DNA from: a virus
Length of the DNA stretch: 56,613 nucleotides
Reading direction: 5' to 3' (one strand)
Virus record (IMG/VR): IMGVR_UViG_3300017769_000011
Span: 1 to 56,613 of that record
The position numbers and the translations under genes are program-made. The notes below the pieces were generated by a model, which worked only from the letters and a program-made list of their open reading frames with translations, was not told where the DNA came from and did no database searches. Positions 1 through 6,708 of the stretch are shown here, in pieces (position 1 is the stretch's first letter; every line of letters starts with the position of its first letter).

Positions 1-1
1 A

Positions 2-250
2 CCAAAGAAACATAAATGTCAGTTCTCTTGGTATTGTGATGGACTTTCAGATGAACCAAGAGTAGGAACGCCTTGGGAGAAGTCTAAGAAGGTTGCTGAG
101 AATTTACTTGCGAATGATACACATCGAGGATTGACTGAGGGTGCAACACATTACCATGCACACTATGTCAAACCATACTGGGCTGTTGATGATGGTATGC
201 ATCTTGTAGGAACGATTGGAGAACACATATTTTATAGGTGGGATAGATGA
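2..250 (+). CDS. Cell-wall hydrolase, SleB-like (5' truncated)
   Basis: The last 82 codons of a gene that begins before the window. The visible part contains CQFSWYCDG, then GATHYHAHYVKPYW, then IGEHIFYRW. This order of motifs is typical of the SleB/Hydrolase_2 cell-wall hydrolase domain, which cleaves peptidoglycan during lysis or entry. The stop codon overlaps the start of the next gene (ATGA), so the two are probably translated together. The N-terminus, and therefore any signal peptide, cannot be seen. Confidence 0.8.
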   Translation, partial: PKKHKCQFSWYCDGLSDEPRVGTPWEKSKKVAENLLANDTHRGLTEGATHYHAHYVKPYWAVDDGMHLVGTIGEHIFYRWDR

Positions 251-1665
251 TACTAAACAGAGAGATACTAAGACCAAATTTTATTTGTCGAACTAATCAG
301 TTTGACCACGTTCCTGATATGAATCGAAGAGAGTTCTGTGAACGCATTGACAAGTGGAAGTCTTTTCTTGTAAACGAAGGTAGACTAAGAAAAGGAGACA
401 TTGTTCTCAATTCATTTATCTTTGGAGATACTGACCATTATGCCTTGTTCTTTGCATGTGCGGAACTTGGTATTCAAACATGGTGTGGAAACTATCCTTA
501 CAATAATCCACTCCTTGATTGCACTACACTTGCGAAAGTTAAGTTTGATGCAATCTTTACGAATATCATGGCAAAGACCTTCTATGGTAATAGTGAGATT
601 TTTGATTTCACTGAGAAGATGATGGAAAGAAACAGAGGTAAGATATTCTTTCAAGAAGAGATTGACATTGCAAACTATGATAAAGAGTGTTTATACTCAC
701 CCTTTGTTCATCTAGACGATATATTACATGTCACACACACCTCTGGTTATTCGGGAGATGATTACAAGTTTTCATACTTGACTCACAGACAGGCAATGGG
801 TCTTGGATACAGAAACGCAGATGCACTTGGTATCAGAGATACACTTGCACTTCACACTAACAATATTCATCATGCTCGTGCATTGACGACATACTTCTTA
901 CCTGCAATCATGACTTGTGATGAACATCTGTTCTATAATCTACCAAACAATACCGACTACTGGCCTGAAGATATGGTCAAGTGTCTGGAGAAGGATTTGG
1001 CAAGGGAAGAGAGAAAAGTTGTTCTTGCACAGAGTGATTTGGTTTTAGATAAACTTCAGGATTTTACTTGTTCTAATACTAAGTTTTTACTTCATCGAGG
1101 AAAACAAAAACTTCGAAACGTTCCTGTAACGACAATCTTTGGTGAAACAGATGGCCCCCATGCGTTGTTTATCAATGGTCGTCTTGTTGATGATTATTAC
1201 AAGGTTCAGATTATGGATGATGGAACAACTCTGGTCAAGAGTCGAGATTGCAAATCATGGCATATGCTTGACGAGAAGTTTGAGGAACAAGATGGTGAGT
1301 ATCATATCATTGGAAGACAGTCAGAACATTCCGACACAGAGTATCTCAGAGATATATTAGGTCATGACGACTTTGAAATTGTAACCAAGTATGGACGAAA
1401 GTATCTGATTATACTAGATGACAATTGGGGAACACGATATGGGATTGATGATTTACCTGATGGTGTCTTTGATTTTGATTTCACAAGTATACACACTATA
1501 AATCCTAATGCCTATACATCTGATGAGACAAGACAGTGGTGGGCTCTCAAAGAACACTTGTATCGTTCTGGTTTTGATAATAAGTCTTTTGAGATGTTTG
1601 AAGAAAGTCGTATCAAGGGAACAGATAATCTTGATAAAATCATTGACAATACACGATATCTATGA
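247..1665 (+). CDS. ANL-superfamily adenylating enzyme (acyl-CoA synthetase/ligase-like), copy 1
   Basis: 472 aa. The N-terminal part resembles AMP-dependent synthetases: LRKGDIVLNS followed by FFACAELGIQTW. A Ser/Thr/Gly-rich loop (HTSGYSG, near residue 165) sits where the phosphate-binding A3 motif is expected but lacks its usual Pro-Lys. FGETD (near 300) corresponds to the YGxTE motif, and IIGRQSEHSDTEYL (near 355) to the GR hinge of the A8 motif. The C-terminal lid is short compared with typical ANL enzymes of 500 aa or more. Family members activate a carboxylate as an acyl-adenylate; the substrate here is unknown. A paralogue lies at 6662-7999 on the other strand; both share FACAELG and a [NR]N[IL]HHA motif. 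The ATGA overlap with the upstream hydrolase supports this start. Confidence 0.75.
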   Translation: MILNREILRPNFICRTNQFDHVPDMNRREFCERIDKWKSFLVNEGRLRKGDIVLNSFIFGDTDHYALFFACAELGIQTWCGNYPYNNPLLDCTTLAKVKFDAIFTNIMAKTFYGNSEIFDFTEKMMERNRGKIFFQEEIDIANYDKECLYSPFVHLDDILHVTHTSGYSGDDYKFSYLTHRQAMGLGYRNADALGIRDTLALHTNNIHHARALTTYFLPAIMTCDEHLFYNLPNNTDYWPEDMVKCLEKDLAREERKVVLAQSDLVLDKLQDFTCSNTKFLLHRGKQKLRNVPVTTIFGETDGPHALFINGRLVDDYYKVQIMDDGTTLVKSRDCKSWHMLDEKFEEQDGEYHIIGRQSEHSDTEYLRDILGHDDFEIVTKYGRKYLIILDDNWGTRYGIDDLPDGVFDFDFTSIHTINPNAYTSDETRQWWALKEHLYRSGFDNKSFEMFEESRIKGTDNLDKIIDNTRYL

Positions 1666-1671
1666 TATAAT
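1643..1671 (+). promoter_or_regulatory. sigma70-type early promoter
   Basis: TTGACA at 1643-1648 and TATAAT at 1666-1671, spaced exactly 17 bp: both hexamers match consensus. The promoter lies over the end of the ANL gene and 25 bp before the next start. It would drive the small genes from 1697. Confidence 0.75.
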
Positions 1672-1696
1672 ACACAGATATAAAATGGAGAATATT

Positions 1697-1978
1697 ATGA
1701 ATGCAGACTGGAAAACAATGTCAAAATATGAATATGATAAAGTAGTTAATACACTGAGAGAGAATATAGTCAAACTTTCTTTCGTCAAAGTCAAAGATGG
1801 TCAGGTTCGCAACATGCGGGCTACTTTGGACTCAAGGTTTATTCCAGAGGACAAACGACCAACTACCACACTTGAACCCAATGAAAAGAAAGAGACCGTT
1901 CGTGTCTATGACTTGGATGTGGAAGGTTGGCGTTCGTTTCGTGTGAATAGTCTACAGACATTTGACGCAATAGTCTAA
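1697..1978 (+). CDS. DUF2693-like small protein
   Basis: 93 aa. It contains KVKDGQVRNMRATL followed by VRVYDLDVEGWRSFRVNSL. This pattern is seen in DUF2693-type proteins of T4-like phages, where a small beta-rich domain ends in a GWRSFR motif. Function is not known. The start is chosen because GGAG lies 7 bases before this ATG; an in-frame ATG at 1685 overlaps that ribosome site. The stop overlaps the next ATG (TAATG). First gene after the promoter at 1643-1671. Confidence 0.65.
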   Translation: MNADWKTMSKYEYDKVVNTLRENIVKLSFVKVKDGQVRNMRATLDSRFIPEDKRPTTTLEPNEKKETVRVYDLDVEGWRSFRVNSLQTFDAIV

Positions 1979-2286
1979 TGAGTAAGATTGACTATAAGTA
2001 TAATGAGTTGAAACTCATCAAGGAATTAGTTGATTATGTCAACTCAACCTATGATGAACATTACTCTCAAAACAAGTATCAGGCGACTGAGTTCATCATT
2101 GATGCTGGTCATGGAGAGGGTTTCACTCTAGGAAACATTTTGAAATATACTCAACGATATGGTAAGAAGGCTGGAAAGAATCGTGCTGACTTACTCAAGG
2201 TTTTACACTATGCGTTGATTGCTTTACACGTTCACGATATGGAGAATGAAAATGGAATGGATTTCACGAGACAGCAGACGGACTGA
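1978..2286 (+). CDS. DUF3310-like protein
   Basis: 102 aa. The segment GNILKYTQRYGKKAG followed by ADLLKVLHYALIAL matches the core of DUF3310 (SaV-like) proteins, found in many phages and sometimes labelled nucleotide kinase without proof. The protein starts inside the upstream stop (TAATG) and its 3' end overlaps the next gene. Probably an early-expressed accessory protein. Confidence 0.6.
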   Translation: MSKIDYKYNELKLIKELVDYVNSTYDEHYSQNKYQATEFIIDAGHGEGFTLGNILKYTQRYGKKAGKNRADLLKVLHYALIALHVHDMENENGMDFTRQQTD

Positions 2287-2518
2287 GAAACTTGTAAGAC
2301 GAGGTTTGTCCTACATCATGGGAGAACTCACGATGTGGGGTGAAAAATATTCGGGTGGTGGTTCAGTTCCCAAGTCTGTCAAAAGACGAGTCAATCGTTT
2401 GATGAATGCGAGAAAGATTTATCTGGAACGCAAAGAAGTCAAGGACTCTATTCCCCAAAGCGAACTTGATAAAAAAATCGCAGAGTATGAGAATAAAGAC
2501 TTGACATCTACTGCATAG
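2252..2518 (+). CDS. Hypothetical protein, basic
   Basis: 88 aa, rich in Lys and Arg, with no family I recognise. The start at 2252 is preferred because GGAG lies 8 bases upstream; 2246 is too close to that site. It overlaps the end of the DUF3310-like gene by 35 bp. The second half (KIYLERKEVKDSIPQSELDK) looks helical. It belongs to the early operon from 1697. Confidence 0.55.
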   Translation: MEWISRDSRRTEKLVRRGLSYIMGELTMWGEKYSGGGSVPKSVKRRVNRLMNARKIYLERKEVKDSIPQSELDKKIAEYENKDLTSTA

Positions 2519-2529
2519 TATGATACTAT
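2501..2529 (+). promoter_or_regulatory. sigma70-type early promoter before the structured leader and tRNA
   Basis: TTGACA at 2501-2506, then TACTAT at 2524-2529 with 17 bp spacing. Transcription would begin near 2536, at the edge of the inverted repeat that opens at 2539. Confidence 0.6.
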
Positions 2530-2538
2530 AAAAATAAT

Positions 2539-2608
2539 GATGAAAATTTAGGTTGGTTGGCCTACAGTGAAGTTCTCAGTATGAGTGTAGGGATACAAGT
2601 TTTTCATC
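2539..2608 (+). ncRNA. Candidate structured RNA element (leader of tRNA-Gly transcript)
   Basis: The outer stem pairs GATGAAAA (2539-2546) with TTTTCATC (2601-2608). An inner stem pairs CCTACA (2561-2566) with TGTAGG (2586-2591), and a small hairpin pairs CTCA (2575-2578) with TGAG (2582-2585). The last two helices are contiguous on the 3' side and separated by 8 unpaired bases on the 5' side. The element starts a few bases after a predicted transcription start and ends 7 bases before tRNA-Gly. It does not fold as a tRNA and I do not recognise a riboswitch class. It could be a regulatory leader, a processing signal or a small RNA. Confidence 0.4.
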
Positions 2609-2615
2609 AATCAAT

Positions 2616-2689
2616 GCGGATGTAGCATAATGGTAATGCACTGGATTTCCAATCCATTGATGAAAGTTCGATTCTTTCCATCCGCTCCA
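2616..2689 (+). tRNA. tRNA-Gly (anticodon TCC)
   Basis: The acceptor stem GCGGATG (2616-2622) pairs perfectly with CATCCGC (2679-2685). It is followed by discriminator T and an encoded CCA (2687-2689). The anticodon loop TTTCCAA gives anticodon TCC, reading GGA (and GGG) glycine codons. The T-loop region is GTTCGATTC. GGA is one of the two glycine codons most used here, so the tRNA probably tunes decoding during infection. Confidence 0.9.
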
Positions 2690-2710
2690 TTATTTGAAAG
2701 GCAAAATGAT

Positions 2711-2935
2711 ATGGATAATTTTACAAAATCAACTCTTCTTATGTTTCTAATAATCGCTTTATTAATTGGTTATGTTTTTGGTTTTAAAATAGGAATAGAC
2801 AAAGGTGCTGAAGAAGCTTCTTCACTTTGTTATGAGGAGTCTCTCGATGCAGACCTTGAATTTCTCAAGATTGAACGCATGATAGATTTATTTTTCGATA
2901 AAGCAGTAGAGTTCAAAAATGCAACGGGTGGGTAA
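2711..2935 (+). CDS. Small membrane protein, one N-terminal TM segment
   Basis: 74 aa. After a short polar start, residues 8-25 (LLMFLIIALLIGYVFGF) form one membrane helix. The remainder is acidic and helical. The start is set at the ATG after AAAGG and downstream of tRNA-Gly; a longer frame would run through the tRNA. No family recognised. It overlaps the next gene by 17 bp. Confidence 0.6.
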   Translation: MDNFTKSTLLMFLIIALLIGYVFGFKIGIDKGAEEASSLCYEESLDADLEFLKIERMIDLFFDKAVEFKNATGG

Positions 2936-3125
2936 ATCACATAAAGCATCTGGTGCTGAAAACATGCAACAGATGAAGACTACGTTGTTCTTCAAGGCAT
3001 GTAAAGAAGTTCTTGAAGAATATGGTCATGAGGATGCGGCATTCTACTTCGAGCAAGTGGAGACACACATGCGAAGTGGTGGTAGTCTTGATGCTAACAA
3101 GGCTGGCAATATCCTTGGTGTATAA
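2919..3125 (+). CDS. Hypothetical protein
   Basis: 68 aa, not recognised. Its C-terminal half (QVETHMRSGGSLDANKAGNILGV) lies directly against a TATAAATA late promoter that overlaps the stop region. The gene follows the small membrane protein with a 17-bp overlap, so it is probably co-transcribed from the early side. Confidence 0.55.
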   Translation: MQRVGKSHKASGAENMQQMKTTLFFKACKEVLEEYGHEDAAFYFEQVETHMRSGGSLDANKAGNILGV

Positions 3126-3128
3126 ATA
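3121..3128 (+). promoter_or_regulatory. T4-type late promoter (TATAAATA) before tmRNA
   Basis: An exact TATAAATA, the T4 late promoter consensus, about 13 bases before the start of the tmRNA acceptor piece. Late expression of tmRNA would fit ribosome rescue during heavy virion synthesis. Confidence 0.65.
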
Positions 3129-3140
3129 AAAGTATTCGTT

Positions 3141-3375
3141 GAAGCAAACCAAAAGGTATACTGGACGTGGGTGCAATACCCACCGCCTCCACCAAACCCC
3201 CTCTGAGGGGGCGAAATAGGTTCGACAGGTATTGATTAGGAATGTGGAGAATAGGTGTGGAAGCGACCTTAATCGTAACAAACTCGTAAGTGCAAACGAT
3301 AATTACGCACATGAAGAGTATGCGCTAGCCGCATAGTTTTCGGGGTCAGGGGACGCCTAGCAACAGAAGTCCTCA
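3141..3375 (+). ncRNA. ssrA: tmRNA, circularly permuted two-piece form
   Basis: The acceptor piece comes first: T-arm GTGGG-TGCAATA-CCCAC (3167-3183), acceptor strand CGCCTCC (3184-3190), then ACCA (3191-3194). A short hairpin spacer (about 3197-3211) follows, and then the coding piece, opening with GGGGGCG (3207-3213), which pairs with CGCCTCC (one G-U). GGTTCGACAGG follows, as in tmRNA D-domains. The resume codon GCA at 3292 starts the tag ANDNYAHEEYALAA, with TAG stop at 3334-3336. The gene order is that of alphaproteobacterial and some cyanobacterial tmRNAs; the tag is of the alphaproteobacterial kind. With SmpB, tmRNA frees stalled ribosomes and marks the peptide for proteolysis. No smpB is seen here. 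Outer ends are approximate. Confidence 0.92.
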
Positions 3376-3381
3376 CTTTTT
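3349..3381 (+). terminator. Hairpin plus T-run at the tmRNA 3' end
   Basis: GGGGAC (3349-3354) pairs with GTCCTC (3369-3374, one G-U), followed by ACTTTTTATT. It looks like an intrinsic terminator, or the 3' hairpin of the tmRNA coding piece that also ends transcription. Read-through would carry on into the pseudoazurin-like gene 14 bp later. Confidence 0.5.
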
Positions 3382-3394
3382 ATTAGGAGATACT

Positions 3395-3832
3395 ATGATT
3401 AGATTTATTACATTATTTGTGGCGTTAGCATTCACTACGCCAGCATATGCAGAAGAAACAATTATTGAAATGTTGAATAAACGAGACGATGGCGCTCGTA
3501 TGGTATATTCAGAAGATGTCACATACATTAATGCAGGCGACACAATCAAATGGTTGCCTACCGCCAAAGGCCATAATGTTGAGTTTATTGCAGGGCCAGA
3601 AGGTTATGAATTACCCAAACGTTCTAAGTTCAATAAAGAAGTCTCATTGACATTCGATGTGCCTGGCGTATATTTGTATCAATGCACACCCCATAAAAGT
3701 ATGGGTATGATTGCACTTGTTGTTGTTGGTAATGATACATCAAATTTGACACAAGTTGCGGCGACTAAAGTATTTGGTGGTAGTAAGAAGAAGTTACAAA
3801 CTCTTGCCGCTGGAGTATCTTTAGGCAATTAA
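3395..3832 (+). CDS. Pseudoazurin-like secreted type-1 copper protein
   Basis: 145 aa with a clear signal peptide (residues 1-19, ending AYA). Type-1 copper ligands are visible as His60 (KGHNVEF), Cys97, His100 and Met105 (QCTPHKSMGM). The Cys-x2-His-x4-Met spacing is that of pseudoazurins. These small periplasmic blue copper proteins carry single electrons, for example to copper nitrite reductase or peroxidases. A Lys-rich tail of about 30 residues follows the cupredoxin core. GGAG lies 6 bases upstream of the start. The gene stands between tmRNA and small membrane proteins. It is an unusual phage cargo gene; cyanophages carry plastocyanin instead, and the ligand spacing and leader here fit pseudoazurin better. 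Confidence 0.85.
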   Translation: MIRFITLFVALAFTTPAYAEETIIEMLNKRDDGARMVYSEDVTYINAGDTIKWLPTAKGHNVEFIAGPEGYELPKRSKFNKEVSLTFDVPGVYLYQCTPHKSMGMIALVVVGNDTSNLTQVAATKVFGGSKKKLQTLAAGVSLGN

Positions 3833-3875
3833 TCCTCTATTCTCTGTGTTTTCTGTGGATAAACGAATCATTTCT

Positions 3876-3883
3876 TATAAATA
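3876..3883 (+). promoter_or_regulatory. T4-type late promoter (TATAAATA)
   Basis: Exact TATAAATA, 16 bases before the start at 3900. It would drive the cluster 3900-4754 late. Confidence 0.6.
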
Positions 3884-3899
3884 GGAATGAGAGAGTTAC

Positions 3900-4388
3900 A
3901 TGGAAGGCACAGGGATGGAGCCAATATCAACAGCGTTAACTGGTATAGCGTTGTTTCAAAAGTCAGTGGAATTTATAAAATCAAATTTAAATACAGCAAA
4001 CGACATTCGTGATATAGCATCCGCTGTTGACACGATGTTCGCTGGTGAGAAACAAATACAAAAAGAAAGATTTGGTAATAAATCCATTATAGGTCAAACC
4101 AAAGATGCGGCATCTTCAGTCATTGATGCCAAACTGGCTAAGGAACAAATGGACGAGTTAGCTATACTAATCGATAATCGCTTCGGTTATGGAACATGGC
4201 GCCAGATTGTAGACGAAAGAGCAAAACGTTTACAAGAAGAAAAGATGCGTGAAAAAGAGGAACGTGCAGCCGCTATTCGCAAGAGACAAAAGCTGATGAA
4301 AGATATTAAGACCATAGGGATTGTCAGTAGTATCATGTTTGGAGTTGTAATGGTTATAGTAATAGGATTAATCGTATGGATTGGGTAA
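3900..4388 (+). CDS. Conserved phage protein with C-terminal TM anchor
   Basis: 162 aa. The body is helical and charged (residues 100-135 are Lys/Glu/Arg-rich and likely coiled coil). Residues about 140-161 (IVSSIMFGVVMVIVIGLIVWIG) form a membrane helix ending at the C-terminus. An alternative start is the ATG at 3915. I do not recognise a function; a tail-anchored inner-membrane protein made late, perhaps in lysis or envelope remodelling, is possible. The next gene overlaps it by 13 bp. Confidence 0.6.
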   Translation: MEGTGMEPISTALTGIALFQKSVEFIKSNLNTANDIRDIASAVDTMFAGEKQIQKERFGNKSIIGQTKDAASSVIDAKLAKEQMDELAILIDNRFGYGTWRQIVDERAKRLQEEKMREKEERAAAIRKRQKLMKDIKTIGIVSSIMFGVVMVIVIGLIVWIG

Positions 4389-4501
4389 CAGCAGATTTAA
4401 TTGATGCTATGAACAACACAAGTTGGTTTGATGGTATCGGAACAATAGTCGTATTGTTACTTGCATATGCGGCATACAGATGGATAAAGAAAAATGTTTG
4501 A
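4376..4501 (+). CDS. Small single-TM protein
   Basis: 41 aa. A polar N-terminus is followed by a membrane helix (IGTIVVLLLAYAAYRW) and a Lys-rich end (IKKNV). It overlaps the genes on both sides by 8-13 bp, so it is translated as part of the 3900-4754 late cluster. No family recognised; its size and topology would suit a lysis accessory. Confidence 0.55.
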   Translation: MDWVTADLIDAMNNTSWFDGIGTIVVLLLAYAAYRWIKKNV

Positions 4502-4754
4502 AGGTCTTTTATTCGCTTCAACACTTAACATGATGACTTGCAATCTGAAAAGTGGTAAGATTGAAGATGTGGGAACAAGTCAGAATCCTATGTATCAGAG
4601 AGTTTGCGAATACATATGTCAGGACTTCTCAAAGGTATTTCAGAACACAAGCAAAGAATATCAGTGTCCACCTATTCTTCACGAGAGAGTAGAGAGACCT
4701 AAACCTAAATCTATCTACAAAGGTAGTGGCCCAAACTTTTGGCAAAAAAAGTAA
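4494..4754 (+). CDS. Hypothetical Cys-containing protein, possibly exported
   Basis: 86 aa with a weakly hydrophobic start (MFEGLLFASTLNMMTC) and four cysteines (Cys16, two in VCEYIC, one in YQCPP). The tail is rich in Pro and Lys. The cysteines would suit disulphides in an exported protein, but the leader is not a convincing signal peptide. Last gene of the late cluster. Function unknown. Confidence 0.5.
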   Translation: MFEGLLFASTLNMMTCNLKSGKIEDVGTSQNPMYQRVCEYICQDFSKVFQNTSKEYQCPPILHERVERPKPKSIYKGSGPNFWQKK

Positions 4755-4763
4755 AAATAATGC

Positions 4764-4792
4764 TTGACAATTCCTTCTTGTTATGATAATAT
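4764..4792 (+). promoter_or_regulatory. sigma70-type early promoter
   Basis: TTGACA at 4764-4769 and TAATAT at 4787-4792, spaced 17 bp, 37 bases before the start at 4829. It would drive the operon 4829-6708. Confidence 0.7.
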
Positions 4793-4828
4793 GATTATAT
4801 TGTTTGATAAATTGAAAGGAAAATGATT

Positions 4829-5086
4829 ATGATTTCATCAACATTAAAACAGGAACTCCTCTCCTTGTCTTCTTTTGAAGAACTAAATGAGGTAATGAAG
4901 TTTGCACAAGATGCACTCTCATTGAAAAACAAAGTCAACATCAATCTTGGTGACGAAGTTTATATCGTTCGTAAGAATGGAAAAACTCTTGGCACTGTTG
5001 AAAAAGTAAACCAGAAAAAAGCGATTATTAAAATCTATGATGGTCAACGTTACAGCGTTCCATTCACAATGTTGGAGGCTGCATAA
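4829..5086 (+). CDS. Small KOW/SH3-like protein
   Basis: 85 aa. A helical first half precedes a beta-rich segment (LGDEVYIVRKNGKTLGTVEK, then KAIIKIYDGQRYSVPF) resembling KOW- or SH3-like folds. That is only a fold guess. The start at 4829 is 9 bases after AAAGGAAA; the ATG at 4823 is too close to that site. The stop overlaps the next ATG (TAATG), which ties it to the DUF932 gene. Confidence 0.55.
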   Translation: MISSTLKQELLSLSSFEELNEVMKFAQDALSLKNKVNINLGDEVYIVRKNGKTLGTVEKVNQKKAIIKIYDGQRYSVPFTMLEAA

Positions 5087-6036
5087 TGGCTCATCAGGTA
5101 GAAACAATGGCATACGCAGGGGAAGTTCCGTGGCATGGCCTCGGTGTCCCTGTCTCAAATGACCTAACACCTCAACAGATGCAACAGAAGGCAGGTCTTG
5201 ACTGGACAGTCGAGAAACAAGACCTTGTGACTGCATCTGGTGCAAAGGTCGATGGTAAACAAGCACTGGTTCGCACATCTGATAACAAAGTTTTAGATGT
5301 TATTGGTAAAGGTTGGAATCCAGTTCAGAATGATGAGGCGTTTGACTTCTTCTCTGAGTATGTTCTTGCAGGTGATATGGAAATGAACACCGCAGGTTCA
5401 CTTAGGGATGGTAACATGGTCTGGGCTCTTGCGAAAGTAAAGGACTCCTTCACTATTCTTGGTGAAGACCAAGTTGACTCTTATCTCTTGTTTTCAAATC
5501 CACACCAATATGGTAAAGCAATTGATGTTCGGTTCACACCTATTCGTGTGGTCTGTAACAACACACTTTCTTTGTCACTTGGTCAAAAGGTAGAAAAGTC
5601 TGTATCTTTGAACCACCGCACACAGTTCAATCCTGACTCTGTAAAAGAGACATTGGGTATTGCGTCTGAAAAATTCCAACTATATAGAGAGACTGCCGAG
5701 TTTCTTTCAACCAAGAGGTTTACAGTGGAATCACTCGTTCAATACTACAATGAGGTCTTTCCTCGCACCTATCAAGGTAAGAAGGAAATCTCTGTCAAGG
5801 ACTTTACTGACTTGTCTTCTAATGGACAGAAAGCGTATGAAGTTCTGGATACTCAGCCAGGCGCACAGTTTGGTGAGGGAACATGGTGGCAAGCACTGAA
5901 TAGTGTCACCTATCTGACCGACCACCAACTTGGTCGTGAGGCAGACACACGTTTGACCTCTGCATGGTTCGGTGCAAACCAATCACGCAAAGTGAAAGCA
6001 GTTGAGAAAGCAGTGGAGTATGCGAACGCTGTTTAA
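5086..6036 (+). CDS. DUF932 / phage-plasmid-like protein
   Basis: 316 aa. It opens with VPWHGLGVPVS, continues with GLDWTVEKQ and LVRTSDNKVLDVIGKGWNPVQN, and later RFTPIRVVCNNTLSLSL. These are hallmarks of the DUF932 (TIGR03299) family found on phages and plasmids. The family is widespread but its biochemical role is not settled. An early promoter lies two genes upstream, so it is probably an early protein. Confidence 0.85.
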   Translation: MAHQVETMAYAGEVPWHGLGVPVSNDLTPQQMQQKAGLDWTVEKQDLVTASGAKVDGKQALVRTSDNKVLDVIGKGWNPVQNDEAFDFFSEYVLAGDMEMNTAGSLRDGNMVWALAKVKDSFTILGEDQVDSYLLFSNPHQYGKAIDVRFTPIRVVCNNTLSLSLGQKVEKSVSLNHRTQFNPDSVKETLGIASEKFQLYRETAEFLSTKRFTVESLVQYYNEVFPRTYQGKKEISVKDFTDLSSNGQKAYEVLDTQPGAQFGEGTWWQALNSVTYLTDHQLGREADTRLTSAWFGANQSRKVKAVEKAVEYANAV

Positions 6037-6172
6037 TCTCATAAATCGTTGGAGAGGGGTGTTCTTTGAACACCCTGACCCAATCGAAGAAAATATCGGA
6101 GAAGATGTAAGACCACATTGGGTTATGTCTACTCAAGATAAATATCGTTCGCAGGAAGAAGAAGAGTTCTAA
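6020..6172 (+). CDS. Hypothetical small protein
   Basis: 50 aa, starting inside the end of the DUF932 gene and ending in TAATG with the peroxiredoxin gene. It has an aromatic, basic first half (LFNLINRWRGVFFEHP) and an acidic, Gln/Glu-rich tail. The tight overlaps on both sides argue that it is translated. Not recognised. Confidence 0.5.
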   Translation: MRTLFNLINRWRGVFFEHPDPIEENIGEDVRPHWVMSTQDKYRSQEEEEF

Positions 6173-6708
6173 TGTTTAATCAAATACCAAATGTGACCTT
6201 CCAAACAAGAGTTCGAGACGACAGTTTGTTTGGAGATAATCCCTTTCGATGGGAAGAAGTAACAACCGATGAACTATGGGGAAAAGGACGACACATCGTC
6301 TTTAGTTTGCCTGGCGCATACACTCCAACCTGTTCCACCTATCAACTACCAGATTATGAAAAGATGACCGCCGATGGCGAGTTTGCGAAGTTTGGTATCG
6401 ATACAGTAAATTGTATTTCCGTCAATGATGCGTTTGTCATGAACTGTTGGGGACGTGACCAAGGTATCGAAAATATTCGATTGATTCCTGATGGCTCAGG
6501 CACATTTACTCGTCAGATGGGTATGCTTGTTGATAAAGATAATCTTGGTTTTGGAATGCGTTCATGGCGATATGCGATGATTATCGATAATGGTTTCATT
6601 GAAACATTCTTACCCGAAGAAGGATTTATTGACAATTGTCCTGAAGACCCTTATGGAGAATCTAGTCCTCAGAATGTATTGGATATTTTGTCGGAGAATA
6701 ATCTTTAG
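6172..6708 (+). CDS. Peroxiredoxin (Prx5-like)
   Basis: 178 aa. PGAYTPTCSTYQLPDYE (near residues 44-60) carries the peroxidatic Cys in the Pro-x3-Thr-x2-Cys pattern of peroxiredoxins. FVMNCWGRDQG and LVDKDNLGFGMRSWRYAMIIDNG follow as in AhpC/Prx5 types. It would reduce peroxides in the host cytoplasm. Its 3' end overlaps the tail of the convergent ANL gene by 47 bp. It ends the early operon that starts at 4829. Confidence 0.85.
   Translation: MFNQIPNVTFQTRVRDDSLFGDNPFRWEEVTTDELWGKGRHIVFSLPGAYTPTCSTYQLPDYEKMTADGEFAKFGIDTVNCISVNDAFVMNCWGRDQGIENIRLIPDGSGTFTRQMGMLVDKDNLGFGMRSWRYAMIIDNGFIETFLPEEGFIDNCPEDPYGESSPQNVLDILSENNL

Noticed and set aside
2539-2608. The inverted repeat as a second tRNA
   Set aside because: The outer stem is 7-8 bp, but there is no T-arm, no anticodon arm and no CCA.
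2630-2710. N-terminal extension of the small membrane protein through tRNA-Gly
   Set aside because: The extension is tRNA sequence; the ATG at 2711 follows AAAGG and begins the protein-like part.
2937-3312. Two minus-strand open frames across the tmRNA region
   Set aside because: They are antisense to a well-supported tmRNA and have no ribosome site or recognisable protein pattern.
3207-3336. Cyanobacterial origin of the tmRNA
   Set aside because: Cyanobacterial tags as I know them (ANN/ANK...APVAA type) differ from ANDNYAHEEYALAA, which looks alphaproteobacterial. The permuted order alone would not decide.
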